From Bacteroidia bacterium (GTDB taxonomy: Bacteria; Bacteroidota; Bacteroidia; SpSt-205): a stretch of 64,000 bases of DNA. The translations under genes were made by a program, and so were the position numbers. Under the pieces are notes generated by a model that was not told where the DNA came from, did not search any database, and worked only from the letters and a program-made list of their open reading frames with translations. Shown here in pieces: positions 25,503 to 33,728 of this stretch. The stretch's first letter is position 1. Every line of letters starts with the position of its first letter. Location of the stretch: the NCBI GenBank assembly GCA_026414975.1, contig JAOAHZ010000004.1, positions 124,001 to 188,000 of the forward strand. Direction: 5' to 3'.

Positions 25503-26987
25503 TTATGAGAGAGGGTTATCAGAGGCTTTTGCAGGCAGGGAAGAAGGAGAGGTCAACTCAGCCTGCTCTTCAGCGATAAGGGCCGCCTCTACGAGAGCTT
25601 CAGGGAATGCCTTATGAACTGGTACGCCATGATCCTGGATCCTTTTGGCCAAGGCGATCACATTCTCCTTACCTGAGATGAGGTATCTATGAGCAGACTC
25701 ATAGGTTTGTTTAGCTTTATCTAAGCCCTTGCCAACCTTTTCCATCTCCTCCACAAATCGAGAGAGCTTGTCCAGCATCTTCTGAGCAAGTAGGGCTATC
25801 TCTTCAGCATAGCGGCTTCGCTTCTCATACTGCCAGAGCTGTCCAATCAGATGGATAAACCCTGTGAGAATAAAAGGACCTGTCAAGATGACCCGGGATT
25901 CCCGAGCGTCGTTTAGAAGGGTTAGATCACTTTGCAAAGCTGCTTGAAGAGCCCCTTCCACCGGACAAAATAAAATAGTCCAGCCAATGTGGGGTATTTT
26001 CACTTTTTGGTACTTATGTAGCTCTTTGATGTGCTTGCGAACTGAAACGACCAGTTCTTGGAGGGCCTTTTTCTGTTCTTCTTCGGTCGTTGCGGCGAAG
26101 TAGCTGTCGTATGCCGTGATGGTGACCTTAGCATCTATGAGTATATACCGATTGTCGGGAAGTTTGAAAACTACATCTGGGCGCAGTGACTGTCCATCTT
26201 CGCTCTGAAGCACAAGTTGAGTACGATACTGCTCGCCTTCCTTGAATCCGGCCAAGTCCAAAAGCTCTTTAAGGCGACTCTCCCCCCAGCGCCCTTGCAC
26301 CCGAATATCACCTCGCAAGGCTCGGGTCAAGGTTTCGGTTTGCTGAGTGAGCTTGACGCTGTCCTGGAGAAACCGATCTATAAAAGCTTGGAGGCGCCCC
26401 ATGTTCTCTTGTTGCTTACCATTGTAATCGCGCATTTCCCGCTGCAAACTCTCTAACTGATCCCTGAAAGGCTGAAGGAGGGCACTTAGGCTCTCTTGAC
26501 TCCAATCGTGAAGAGATTGCGTACCCGTTCGAATGAGCCTGTGCATAAGGTTTTCAAAAAGCGTCTCCAACTGCTTTGTCTGAGCGTCTCGCCACTCTAG
26601 GTTCGCCTCAGCGGTCTGAAGCTGAGTTTGGAGCTGTGAAATCTCTTGTAGGGCAGCTTCATAAGCCTTCTGAAGGTTCTCCAGTTTCTGTTCTACCTCA
26701 CTTATGTAGGATTTTCGATCTTCCCAGTGCTGATGAAAGGTGCGCAGTTCGCCCTCCAATCGGGCCTTGTCCTCTGAGAGCTGTAGTATCTGGGTCTGAA
26801 CCTGTGCATGTACCTCCCGAAGTCGCTGATTCTCTGATTGAAGCTGACTTTTATCAGCCCTAAGCTGGTCGATTGTATGCTGGTGCTGATGGAGCTCAGT
26901 GATCAGACGGATTTGCCGTATCCATAGCCCTAAGGCTACAGCGAAGAGGAGGAGAACTAAGCTTCCAGTAATCCATAGGGCCATCAT
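25503..26987 (-). CDS. rmuC: RmuC-family DNA recombination protein
   Basis: A 494-residue protein with an N-terminal transmembrane helix (ITGSLVLLLFAVALGLWI), a long coiled coil (about 30-180) and the RmuC nuclease-like domain (GRWGESRLKELLDLAGF, LRPDVVFKLPDNRYILIDAKVTI-type core). RmuC limits inversions at short inverted repeats in E. coli. The ATG ATG pair at 26987 lies 4 nt after an exact TATCTTTG on the minus strand. The C-terminal tail is acidic and probably disordered. Confidence 0.92.
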   Translation of the reverse strand: MMALWITGSLVLLLFAVALGLWIRQIRLITELHQHQHTIDQLRADKSQLQSENQRLREVHAQVQTQILQLSEDKARLEGELRTFHQHWEDRKSYISEVEQKLENLQKAYEAALQEISQLQTQLQTAEANLEWRDAQTKQLETLFENLMHRLIRTGTQSLHDWSQESLSALLQPFRDQLESLQREMRDYNGKQQENMGRLQAFIDRFLQDSVKLTQQTETLTRALRGDIRVQGRWGESRLKELLDLAGFKEGEQYRTQLVLQSEDGQSLRPDVVFKLPDNRYILIDAKVTITAYDSYFAATTEEEQKKALQELVVSVRKHIKELHKYQKVKIPHIGWTILFCPVEGALQAALQSDLTLLNDARESRVILTGPFILTGFIHLIGQLWQYEKRSRYAEEIALLAQKMLDKLSRFVEEMEKVGKGLDKAKQTYESAHRYLISGKENVIALAKRIQDHGVPVHKAFPEALVEAALIAEEQAELTSPSSLPAKASDNPLS

Positions 26988-26991
26988 TCAA

Positions 26992-26999
26992 CAAAGATA
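26992..26999 (-). promoter_or_regulatory. -7 element TATCTTTG for rmuC
   Basis: Exact TAnnTTTG, 4 nt before ATG 26987 on the minus strand. Confidence 0.65.
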
Positions 27000-27110
27000 C
27001 TCTAAGCTTGCGTTAGACAGAGAGTCAAGTCTTGAGCAGCGCATGATATTCAGCTGCTTGGATAAAATCTAACATAATGTACCTTATAGCTCAGAAGTAA
27101 GCCCTTTACA

Positions 27111-28532
27111 TTATTCCAACTCCAGCTTGGCTAATACAAACTGCCCGGTTCGTCCCCGAGTATATGCAATAAGGCCTTCCGTGTTGGTGAGCTGTCGAGT
27201 TAGCTTGCGGTAAAAAACATCCGTGCTACGAAACCCTGGTATGAACGGATGAGGTGCAGCCAACTCACCCCGCTCATTTAGCGTTACTACGAAGACTTGA
27301 GAGCCCACGCCCCGAGTATACCCCCTGTAGAAAAAATAGACTCGTTCCCCACCTACCAGCAGGCCGTACGAAAGCTCGGCATCACTGGTCCCCATTTGAG
27401 ATTTAGAGATGACCCGAAACCACTCTAAGTTACCCAGAGAGTCTACGGAGAAAATTACAATATCGTCATAATGATAGGTTTCTTGGGTGTACCAGAAGCC
27501 GTAAAAGTCGCGAAAAGTGGTCGTGGTAATGTAAAACTGCTCGCCGATGAGGAGAGCCCCGCCATTAGACCGAGGTATCAAATGATCTAAGTATAGGTCG
27601 GGAATACCTCGCCCCCGAGCGATTTGCCGCTCTGATAAAAAACGCTGGAGCACCTCAGGAGGAAGAGGGGTCTTCTGCACATTCGAGAGAAAGAATCCAC
27701 TGCTTTCCACCCGAGCAAAAACTAGTCCTTGAACCTGAGCGCTGCCTCGACGCAGCGAGTAAAAAGCTGCAATCCGAGCGCCCCCTCCTTTCTCTATGCG
27801 AAACATCGGCTCTATCAGGTATACTCCCTCCACTTCAAGGGGCACGCTCAAGGTAACCCCCGCATCCGGGATATACCGAAGCAAGTAATATTGAGGATAG
27901 GGGGATTCTCCACTCCGAACCGCCCCCAAAGCGAACAAATGGCCTTCATGACTGGGCTGAATAGCTCGGCGAACTTCTATCTCCCTCTCTTTGAAAGGAA
28001 GTACCCAATCTCCCGCTAAGGCAGTGTCCGGACCTATCAGAAAAAAGCGTATTCGATCCGAACTGTCGGCCGGCACACGCAGAGCTAAACTAAGACAGGC
28101 ATACTTCCGATTGGGAGCATAGGTAAGTTCTACTCGGACCGAACGAGCTATGGACTCCGCCGTCAGCAAAAGCTTCTGCCGGAGGAGAAACCGCCCTTGC
28201 AGGTCCAGCTTATACCCATAAATATATCGCTTTTGACCTTCCGTGAGCTGGGTAAAAGCCCATATCTGATGTTCTACTACGGCGAGGTGAAGTAGCTCTT
28301 CACCTGAAGTTTGATCAAAAAGGTCTTGACTCCATTCATGGCGAAGGTCCACATCATACTTGTGTAATGTGAAAGTGCGAATAGAGGTTGGCGACTTGTA
28401 AGAAAGGGTAAGGAGTCCGCCATCGGCTTGCACATATTCAGCCCGCAGAGGGCGTGGTTGCCGTTTATCTAATGTTAGCTCCGCTACTATCGTCTGACTC
28501 CACAGGACCCCCCCCCAGAGCAGCACCAGCAT
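27111..28532 (-). CDS. Hypothetical secreted protein, beta-rich
   Basis: A 473-residue protein starting with a signal peptide (MLVLLWGGVLWSQ). The body has repeated beta-strand patterns of aromatic and hydrophobic residues, consistent with a beta-propeller, but I recognise no family. The in-frame start at 28586 is rejected: ATG 28532 begins the signal peptide and lies 4 nt after an exact TACCTTTG. Using 28586 would also overlap the divergent prfA start. Probably periplasmic or outer-membrane associated. Confidence 0.75.
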   Translation of the reverse strand: MLVLLWGGVLWSQTIVAELTLDKRQPRPLRAEYVQADGGLLTLSYKSPTSIRTFTLHKYDVDLRHEWSQDLFDQTSGEELLHLAVVEHQIWAFTQLTEGQKRYIYGYKLDLQGRFLLRQKLLLTAESIARSVRVELTYAPNRKYACLSLALRVPADSSDRIRFFLIGPDTALAGDWVLPFKEREIEVRRAIQPSHEGHLFALGAVRSGESPYPQYYLLRYIPDAGVTLSVPLEVEGVYLIEPMFRIEKGGGARIAAFYSLRRGSAQVQGLVFARVESSGFFLSNVQKTPLPPEVLQRFLSERQIARGRGIPDLYLDHLIPRSNGGALLIGEQFYITTTTFRDFYGFWYTQETYHYDDIVIFSVDSLGNLEWFRVISKSQMGTSDAELSYGLLVGGERVYFFYRGYTRGVGSQVFVVTLNERGELAAPHPFIPGFRSTDVFYRKLTRQLTNTEGLIAYTRGRTGQFVLAKLELE

Positions 28533-28536
28533 ATTC

Positions 28537-28544
28537 CAAAGGTA
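28537..28544 (-). promoter_or_regulatory. -7 element TACCTTTG for the secreted protein gene
   Basis: Exact TAnnTTTG, 4 nt before ATG 28532 on the minus strand. Confidence 0.65.
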
Positions 28545-28553
28545 AGGCCTCTC

Positions 28554-28561
28554 TATCTTTG
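28554..28561 (+). promoter_or_regulatory. -7 element TATCTTTG for prfA
   Basis: Exact TAnnTTTG, 4 nt before GTG 28566. Only 9 bp separate it from the opposite-facing element. Confidence 0.65.
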
Positions 28562-28565
28562 TAGA

Positions 28566-29639
28566 GTGTGGGAAAGGCTGGAGCAAATCAAGACCCGATT
28601 GTCTAAAGTGGAAGAGGAGCTTGCCAAAGGCATAGACGACCCTAAGCGTCTACAAGCATTGGGCCGTGAGCATAAATACCTTGCCCCTATTGTTGCTCTT
28701 CATGAGAAATGGCTCCGCGTTTCTAAGGCCTTAGAACAAGCTCGTTCCGAGCTAGAACACACTAAAGACCCCGAATGGCGCGCCTTAGCTGCCGAAGAAG
28801 TAGAACGACTCACCCAAGTCAAAGGCGCCTTGGAACGAGACCTTAAGCTAGCGCTACTGCCCCCTGATCCAGACGATGACAAAAGTGTCATTTTAGAAAT
28901 ACGCGCAGGCACCGGGGGTGATGAAGCTGCCCTCTTTGCTGGAGACTTAGCTCGTATGTACCAGCGCTACTTTGACCGAAGGGGCTGGAAGTGGGAGATT
29001 AGTGACTTTACCGAAGGAAACGTAGGAGGATACAAAGAAGTCATCATGCTCGTTCGGGGGGAAGGGGCATATGGCTGGCTCAAATATGAAGGCGGAGTGC
29101 ACCGAGTTCAACGCGTACCTCAAACCGAAAGCCAAGGTCGTATTCACACTTCCGCCGCCTCCGTGGCTGTCCTACCTGAACCCGAAGAAATAGATATTCA
29201 AATCAAAGAAAGTGATATTCGCAAAGACACATACTGTTCCTCTGGGCACGGCGGGCAGTCCGTCAACACGACCTACTCGGCCGTGCGGCTTGTGCATATC
29301 CCTACAGGTATCACAGTGGCTATCCAAAACGAACGCTCTCAAATCAAGAACTACGAGACAGCTTTGAGGATATTACGAGCTCGCTTATACGAGCTGGAGC
29401 TTCAAAAGCGCCTAGCAGAGGAGGAGGCATTACGGCGTTCATACATCTCTACAGGGGATCGTAGCGTCAAGATTCGCACTTACAACTTTCCTCAAAATCG
29501 GGTCACTGACCACCGAATCGGTATGACATGGTACAACTTAGACCAAATCATAGAAGGAGCATTAGATGAAGTGCTGGAGGCGCTGCGCTTGGCTGACCAA
29601 ACGCAGCGCCTCTCCCAGTTAGAAGCTCAGGCTGGCTGA
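28566..29639 (+). CDS. prfA: Peptide chain release factor 1
   Basis: A 357-residue class I release factor for UAA/UAG codons. The GGQ motif (residues 229-231, in SSGHGGQSVNTTYSA) triggers peptidyl-tRNA hydrolysis. The stop-codon reading loop is VPQTESQGRIHTS, with the PxT form of RF1 rather than the SPF of RF2. GTGGDEAALFAGDL is the conserved domain 2 opening. The start is GTG at 28566 with a TATCTTTG element 4 nt upstream. The end overlaps the convergent DUF3137 gene by 13 bp. Confidence 0.96.
   Translation: MWERLEQIKTRLSKVEEELAKGIDDPKRLQALGREHKYLAPIVALHEKWLRVSKALEQARSELEHTKDPEWRALAAEEVERLTQVKGALERDLKLALLPPDPDDDKSVILEIRAGTGGDEAALFAGDLARMYQRYFDRRGWKWEISDFTEGNVGGYKEVIMLVRGEGAYGWLKYEGGVHRVQRVPQTESQGRIHTSAASVAVLPEPEEIDIQIKESDIRKDTYCSSGHGGQSVNTTYSAVRLVHIPTGITVAIQNERSQIKNYETALRILRARLYELELQKRLAEEEALRRSYISTGDRSVKIRTYNFPQNRVTDHRIGMTWYNLDQIIEGALDEVLEALRLADQTQRLSQLEAQAG
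29579..29610. terminator. Hairpin at the 3' end of prfA
   Basis: A 9-bp perfect stem (ggcgctgcg / cgcagcgcc) with a 14-nt loop lies in the last codons of prfA, just before the convergent DUF3137 stop. It could aid termination or mRNA stability; no U-tract follows. Confidence 0.3.
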
Positions 29640-30595
29640 GCTTCAGCTGTAACTGGCGAACCGGACAGATCAACCGCAGCATTTATGAGACGCATCAGGA
29701 CATTCAAGTCCATGAAGAATTCCTCCAACCCCTTCACATCCATCAGAGACTGCCAGACGTCAGGCTCAAAAAAATGAGCCTTGCAAGAAATACCTAAGTA
29801 TAGCTCTCGTCCATGACTAGCTAAAAGCAGCGCCCTATCTGGATACTCCCGATGAAAGTCAACAATCGCTCGGACCAGTTGAGGGGTGAGATATCGCCGC
29901 ACCGCTGCGCCAGAGGAGGAATAAACCGTGAAATGTTGATCAAATTCTGGCACATCAGCCGTGTACGAGGTGAGGCGTCCAGGCTGATATAAGTCGGCGT
30001 CGGTCATACCCTTGGGTAAAATGTACATATCACCCACCCGAGGCTCAGCACATTTAACATGAGCGAAGAGCCCATCAAATAGGGACGCGACCCGCTTCTT
30101 TCCATCCTCTCTCTCCGTAGTTTTGGCATGAACTTCGGAAAATTCCAAGAAGATGCCATTATCCAGCTGCATGAAACAGTAGTCATCCCCTTCGTACGCG
30201 TGAATAGGCTTGCCAAATAAGCGGCTCTTTACTAATACAGTAGGAGCCAGATGCCGGTGAGGAATATAGTGGAGCCTGTCATCAACAAACCGAATAATCC
30301 CATCTATGACTCGCCCTTTGAACAGATTGTAAAAGTGCCGACTGGTCAGCACTTCTCTCCAAAACATGTAACCGATAAAGCCAAATACGAGCGCATTCAA
30401 AATAGCTACAGCTATTAAATGCTCCATTCCCATCCAGCTGGACACGCCCCATGTTACCATGATGCCCAGGGGTACGGCAATGACCCAAACCATAATGGCT
30501 TTCAGAATGGTGCCCTTACGAGCACTCTCAGCCGCAGCAAGCTCTTTCGCCAGATGCTGCGAGAAAAACTGTTGAAAGTCTTCTTTAGTCTTCAT
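29627..30595 (-). CDS. DUF3137 membrane protein
   Basis: A 322-residue protein with two adjacent transmembrane helices (AIMVWVIAVPLGIMVTWGV and IAVAILNALVFGFIGYMFW, about 30-85), followed by a soluble domain of about 230 residues. The pattern of a short helical N-terminus, paired helices and FDGLFAHVKC in the soluble part fits DUF3137, whose function is unknown. Its ATG overlaps the stop of a 26-codon upstream frame in an ATGA arrangement, suggesting translational coupling. Confidence 0.83.
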   Translation of the reverse strand: MKTKEDFQQFFSQHLAKELAAAESARKGTILKAIMVWVIAVPLGIMVTWGVSSWMGMEHLIAVAILNALVFGFIGYMFWREVLTSRHFYNLFKGRVIDGIIRFVDDRLHYIPHRHLAPTVLVKSRLFGKPIHAYEGDDYCFMQLDNGIFLEFSEVHAKTTEREDGKKRVASLFDGLFAHVKCAEPRVGDMYILPKGMTDADLYQPGRLTSYTADVPEFDQHFTVYSSSGAAVRRYLTPQLVRAIVDFHREYPDRALLLASHGRELYLGISCKAHFFEPDVWQSLMDVKGLEEFFMDLNVLMRLINAAVDLSGSPVTAEAQPA

Positions 30596-30672
30596 ATGTC
30601 TTTAGGTTTCTGAGTTTCGCATGCAACCATCATGCCATTTTTGATAGAAACCAAAGCCTTATGACTCGTCAT
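30592..30672 (-). CDS. Putative 26-codon leader ORF upstream of the DUF3137 gene
   Basis: Starting at ATG 30672, the frame encodes MTSHKALVSIKNGMMVACET and six more residues. Its TGA overlaps the DUF3137 ATG as ATGA. An exact TAACTTTG lies 7 nt upstream of the ATG, with TTG a further 19 bp upstream, the spacing expected of a Bacteroidota promoter. This suggests that the DUF3137 mRNA begins just before this small frame. The peptide itself has no recognisable feature. It may be a coupling leader, or a chance frame in a short 5' UTR. Confidence 0.4.
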   Translation of the reverse strand: MTSHKALVSIKNGMMVACETQKPKDI

Positions 30673-30679
30673 GCTTAGG

Positions 30680-30687
30680 CAAAGTTA
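30680..30687 (-). promoter_or_regulatory. Promoter (TTG-N19-TAACTTTG) for the leader ORF and DUF3137 gene
   Basis: Exact -7 element on the minus strand, with a TTG -33 element (plus-strand caa at 30707-30709) 19 bp upstream. This is the most complete promoter I see in the window. Confidence 0.6.
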
Positions 30688-31037
30688 CGCAGTTCCTTAC
30701 ACAATACAAGAGTACGATCCCATTTCGTAAGCGTTGTGTCCGAAGGCTTCAAAGGGCAGAATGGCTTTTTCCACAATCTATCTTCATACCAAAGCAAGAC
30801 CCCTCACCCCTCTAAGGCCGACAGAAGCGTAGCTAAGCTAACCAACATAAACTCTCTCGGGTTACGCCATGGAGCTTCTCAACTATATCTTTTGCGCTGA
30901 ATGCCTTAGTTAGCTGATTTCGTTTATTAGTAGTACCGACATAGCAGAAAAGGTAAGTAACTCCTGTTGGGTAAAATGAACACTTTGTATCGCTTCTTTG
31001 ACCAGATTTTTCTCAGGTCCGATTGGTACGGAGCAAA
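30688..31037. other. Intergenic region between divergent genes
   Basis: About 350 bp between the promoter of the DUF3137 gene and that of the outer-membrane protein gene. It holds one copy of a 16-nt direct repeat (30889-30904); the other copy surrounds the start of the downstream gene. I see no RNA gene, riboswitch or convincing ORF. Confidence 0.5.
30889..30904 (+). repeat. First copy of a 16-nt direct repeat
   Basis: The sequence cttttgcgctgaatgc recurs at 31040-31055, where it covers the end of the -7 element and the ATG of the outer-membrane protein gene. Here it yields only ATG-CCT-TAG. It may be a decayed duplicate of the start region. Confidence 0.6.
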
Positions 31038-31045
31038 TACTTTTG
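31038..31045 (+). promoter_or_regulatory. -7 element TACTTTTG
   Basis: Exact TAnnTTTG, 6 nt before ATG 31052 of the outer-membrane protein gene. Confidence 0.5.
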
Positions 31046-31051
31046 CGCTGA

Positions 31052-32605
31052 ATGCGATTGAAGTTGTGGGTACTGCCTTGGAGTGTTTTGTGGGCGCAAG
31101 GTTGGGAAAACATCCGGGATTCCCTCCTCATAGAGAATGAGAGGATAGAAGTATTAGACCTTGACCAGCGACCCTTCCCGGATGTACCCAAGCTTGAGCG
31201 CCCGGTCTGGCAGATAGAAAGCCCGACTTGGGAAGGGATTCCTTTCCATCCCGGCCACCATCCCGCCCCCTTACAACCCACCAAGCCAACCTGGACAAAG
31301 CGTTCTCCTCTCCATGTGACTTATGGACTGGGACGATTTTGGACTCATTCATTGGGAGCAAACTGGGGACGAACCCGAGACCTAAGGGCCGATGAAGGGG
31401 TTAGTCTAACCCACTACTCCACTTCTAAGGGTCATGTGCCCCAAGCTCGCTGGGGATACACCCACCTTTCGGGCTGGATAGGACGCTACAGCGACAAGAA
31501 TGGATGGGAAGCTTCTTATAGAGGTGGTTACGAGAGATTTATTTTCTACGCTCCCTTTGCTGAAGGGTGGGATGGATTTAAGTCAGATAGCCCTATCCCT
31601 GATTCTCTTCGGGGGCATTATTTTAGGCAAGAGCTCAGGCTAAGGCTATTTGACCGCAATAAGGGGGAAGTGAGATTGGAAACACGACGACTGGATTTCC
31701 GTCAAGGTGGGCCTGAGTGGCAGGGGATTCTTGCCGTGGAGTCCCGTCCTCTCCAAGTGGCTCGGTGGAGAAGTCGTCTACTCACGGAGTTGTTCGTAGA
31801 AGGTAGGCGGTTCTTGGCAGGAGGTCGGGTTGTAGCTGACCGAGTTTGGGGCAGCTGGCAAGTAAGGCTGGGTCTCTATATAGCTGGCGGGCGCGATAGT
31901 CTCTTCCGATTGGTCGCTGTTCCCGTGGGGCGTTTGCTCTACGATGGGATTAGTCCGGCTCTACGCCCCTATTTAGAGCTACAGGGAAATCTCCAGCCTC
32001 TTACCTACTACGCCGCCTCCGAGATAAACCCTTATCTTCGGCGAGAATCATCTATTTTACCTCTCATCAGGGAATGGATCAATGCTCAAGGTGGTATGAG
32101 AGGACAGGGGGCCGGCTGGGAATACCGCTTAGCACTGGAATATCGGCTCATTCAAGGAGCCCCTCTCTTCCAACCGAAGTGGGCTACCTTTTCTTTACGT
32201 GGCATACCTAATTTCCAATCTATCGGCGCCGTTTTACAAGGAATTTATGCTCCTAACCCGGAAGGGCTCTATTTTGAATGGCGGGCGACTTATCGTCAAT
32301 GGAGAACTTCGGAGACCTACTTCGGCTTGTCGCCCTGGGAAGGATGGACCCGAATCGGATATCAGAAGCCAGAGCGCTTTACTGCCATCCTGAGCCTCTA
32401 CAGTTTAGGGCGACGGTCCTTAGCGCCGGCCCTAGAAGGAGCCCCATTTGTGGATATCTCGTGGGAAGTCCATGTCCAGTTCTTGCCTTATCTCAGTATT
32501 TTTGCTGAGATGAACAACCTTCTCAATCAGCGTTTTTATAGATGGCACGGGTACATAGAGCGTCCGATAGACTTTCGCCTAGGCTTATGGATAAAACTGG
32601 GGTGA
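31052..32605 (+). CDS. Putative outer-membrane beta-barrel protein
   Basis: A 517-residue protein with a short signal peptide (MRLKLWVLPWSVLWAQ). The rest is rich in Tyr, Trp, Arg and Gly in alternating beta-strand patterns. The C-terminus (MNNLLNQRFYRWHGYIERP followed by FRLGLWIKLG) resembles the last strands of TonB-dependent receptor barrels. At this size, with no visible plug or CarboxypepD domain, it may be a small or degenerate barrel. It is followed 4 bp later by the HU-like/SPOR gene. Substrate unknown. Confidence 0.7.
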   Translation: MRLKLWVLPWSVLWAQGWENIRDSLLIENERIEVLDLDQRPFPDVPKLERPVWQIESPTWEGIPFHPGHHPAPLQPTKPTWTKRSPLHVTYGLGRFWTHSLGANWGRTRDLRADEGVSLTHYSTSKGHVPQARWGYTHLSGWIGRYSDKNGWEASYRGGYERFIFYAPFAEGWDGFKSDSPIPDSLRGHYFRQELRLRLFDRNKGEVRLETRRLDFRQGGPEWQGILAVESRPLQVARWRSRLLTELFVEGRRFLAGGRVVADRVWGSWQVRLGLYIAGGRDSLFRLVAVPVGRLLYDGISPALRPYLELQGNLQPLTYYAASEINPYLRRESSILPLIREWINAQGGMRGQGAGWEYRLALEYRLIQGAPLFQPKWATFSLRGIPNFQSIGAVLQGIYAPNPEGLYFEWRATYRQWRTSETYFGLSPWEGWTRIGYQKPERFTAILSLYSLGRRSLAPALEGAPFVDISWEVHVQFLPYLSIFAEMNNLLNQRFYRWHGYIERPIDFRLGLWIKLG

Positions 32606-32609
32606 GAAT

Positions 32610-33728
32610 ATGGCACAGATAGACTTCCAATCATATATAGCTTTATTGGCTGCAGAGCTACCACGATTTTCAGTACCGGGGGTAGGAAGTTTTGTTTGGC
32701 ATGTAGAGAAGGCCCATGTGGACCCCAGAGCAGGAGTCGTAGCTCCCCCTCGACCTGCGCTCAAGTATGAGCCGGGACACCGCTTTCAGGCAGAGACTAT
32801 AACTTTCCTGCGGGAATACTTTGGCTTACCTGCTGAAGAAGCCGAAGCTCTACTGAGGGAAATAGGGCGATTAGCTTCTACCTACCTACGGGCTACGAAC
32901 GAGATGGATTTATGGAAGCTGGGTAAGATCAAGAAAGTGGGGGCCGTCTACAAGGTAGAACTAGCCGAAGAGGCGCTCATTCCATTTTCGGCGGAGCTTT
33001 ATGAAGTATCTCTTCGATCTAGTTCACCTGCCGCACCTGTCGCTGCAACCCCAGCCAAAGCCAAAGTGTCAGGAAAGTCTCAAGACCTATCTAAAGCGTC
33101 GGATTTCCCCCGAGCCCGAGTCGTAGAGCAAAGCACTGAAACGGAGGTCTTTACCCCTCAACCTACTCAGACTTCTGGGAAGCGATGGAGTGTCCTTCTG
33201 ATTAGCATTGGTCTGATAGTCGCAATCATTACGATTGGGGTTTTTTGGATACTGCGCAAGCGAAAGCCAGCCCAGCCTGTTGAGATTGTATTATCTAAAC
33301 CTAAGCCAGAAGTTTCCTCAAAGCCTGAGCTCCCCCCTACCCCTCCACAACCGACCTCCAGCTCCTCTCCTGAGAAACGCTTTCAAACTTCACCCCCAGA
33401 GAAAAAGCCGCCTACCGACCAAGTGGCCGCTTCTCCGCCTTCTCCTAAGAACAAGTCTGCAATCCCAGAGCAACCCAAGCCCCAGGCTCCACCTTCGCCT
33501 TCTCCTGGCCCGCGGTACTACATTATAGTAGGTTCTTATCCATCACGAACAGAAGCTGAGGCCAAAGCTCGGGAACTCGCCGAGTTTCAAGTAGAGTATC
33601 TACCCGGAAAAGAGCCGGGATGGGTTCGCTTAAGCGTTTTTAGCTCATCCAACAAGGCCGATGTGCAGCGCAAGCTCCGTGAAGTGAAGGCAAAAATCCC
33701 TGACGCATGGGTATTCACAGCTCAGTGA
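32610..33728 (+). CDS. HU-like (CCDC81-type) and SPOR domain membrane protein
   Basis: A 372-residue protein. Residues 1 to about 125 resemble the prokaryotic HU-like/CCDC81 domain (LLAAELPRFSVPGVGSFVW, then PRPALKYEPGH). A single transmembrane helix lies at about 194-213 (VLLISIGLIVAIITIGVFW). A Pro/Lys/Ser-rich linker follows, and a SPOR domain occupies about 302-372 (RYYIIVGSYPSRTEAEAKAR). SPOR domains bind denuded glycan strands at division septa, so the protein may link a cytoplasmic HU-like module to peptidoglycan. The architecture recurs in Bacteroidota, but its role is not established. The end overlaps the convergent RibH-like gene by 14 bp. Confidence 0.85.
   Translation: MAQIDFQSYIALLAAELPRFSVPGVGSFVWHVEKAHVDPRAGVVAPPRPALKYEPGHRFQAETITFLREYFGLPAEEAEALLREIGRLASTYLRATNEMDLWKLGKIKKVGAVYKVELAEEALIPFSAELYEVSLRSSSPAAPVAATPAKAKVSGKSQDLSKASDFPRARVVEQSTETEVFTPQPTQTSGKRWSVLLISIGLIVAIITIGVFWILRKRKPAQPVEIVLSKPKPEVSSKPELPPTPPQPTSSSSPEKRFQTSPPEKKPPTDQVAASPPSPKNKSAIPEQPKPQAPPSPSPGPRYYIIVGSYPSRTEAEAKARELAEFQVEYLPGKEPGWVRLSVFSSSNKADVQRKLREVKAKIPDAWVFTAQ

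Noticed and set aside
28566-29639. Release factor 2 instead of release factor 1
   Set aside because: The stop-codon reading loop is of the PxT type (PQT), with no SPF motif and no programmed frameshift.
30901-30909. Two-codon minigene ATG-CCT-TAG after the first copy of the 16-nt repeat
   Set aside because: Too short to claim translation; kept only as part of the repeat finding.
30976-31140. 54-codon plus-strand ORF overlapping the start of the outer-membrane protein gene
   Set aside because: It runs in another frame into the coding region, has no promoter element just upstream and no recognisable sequence.
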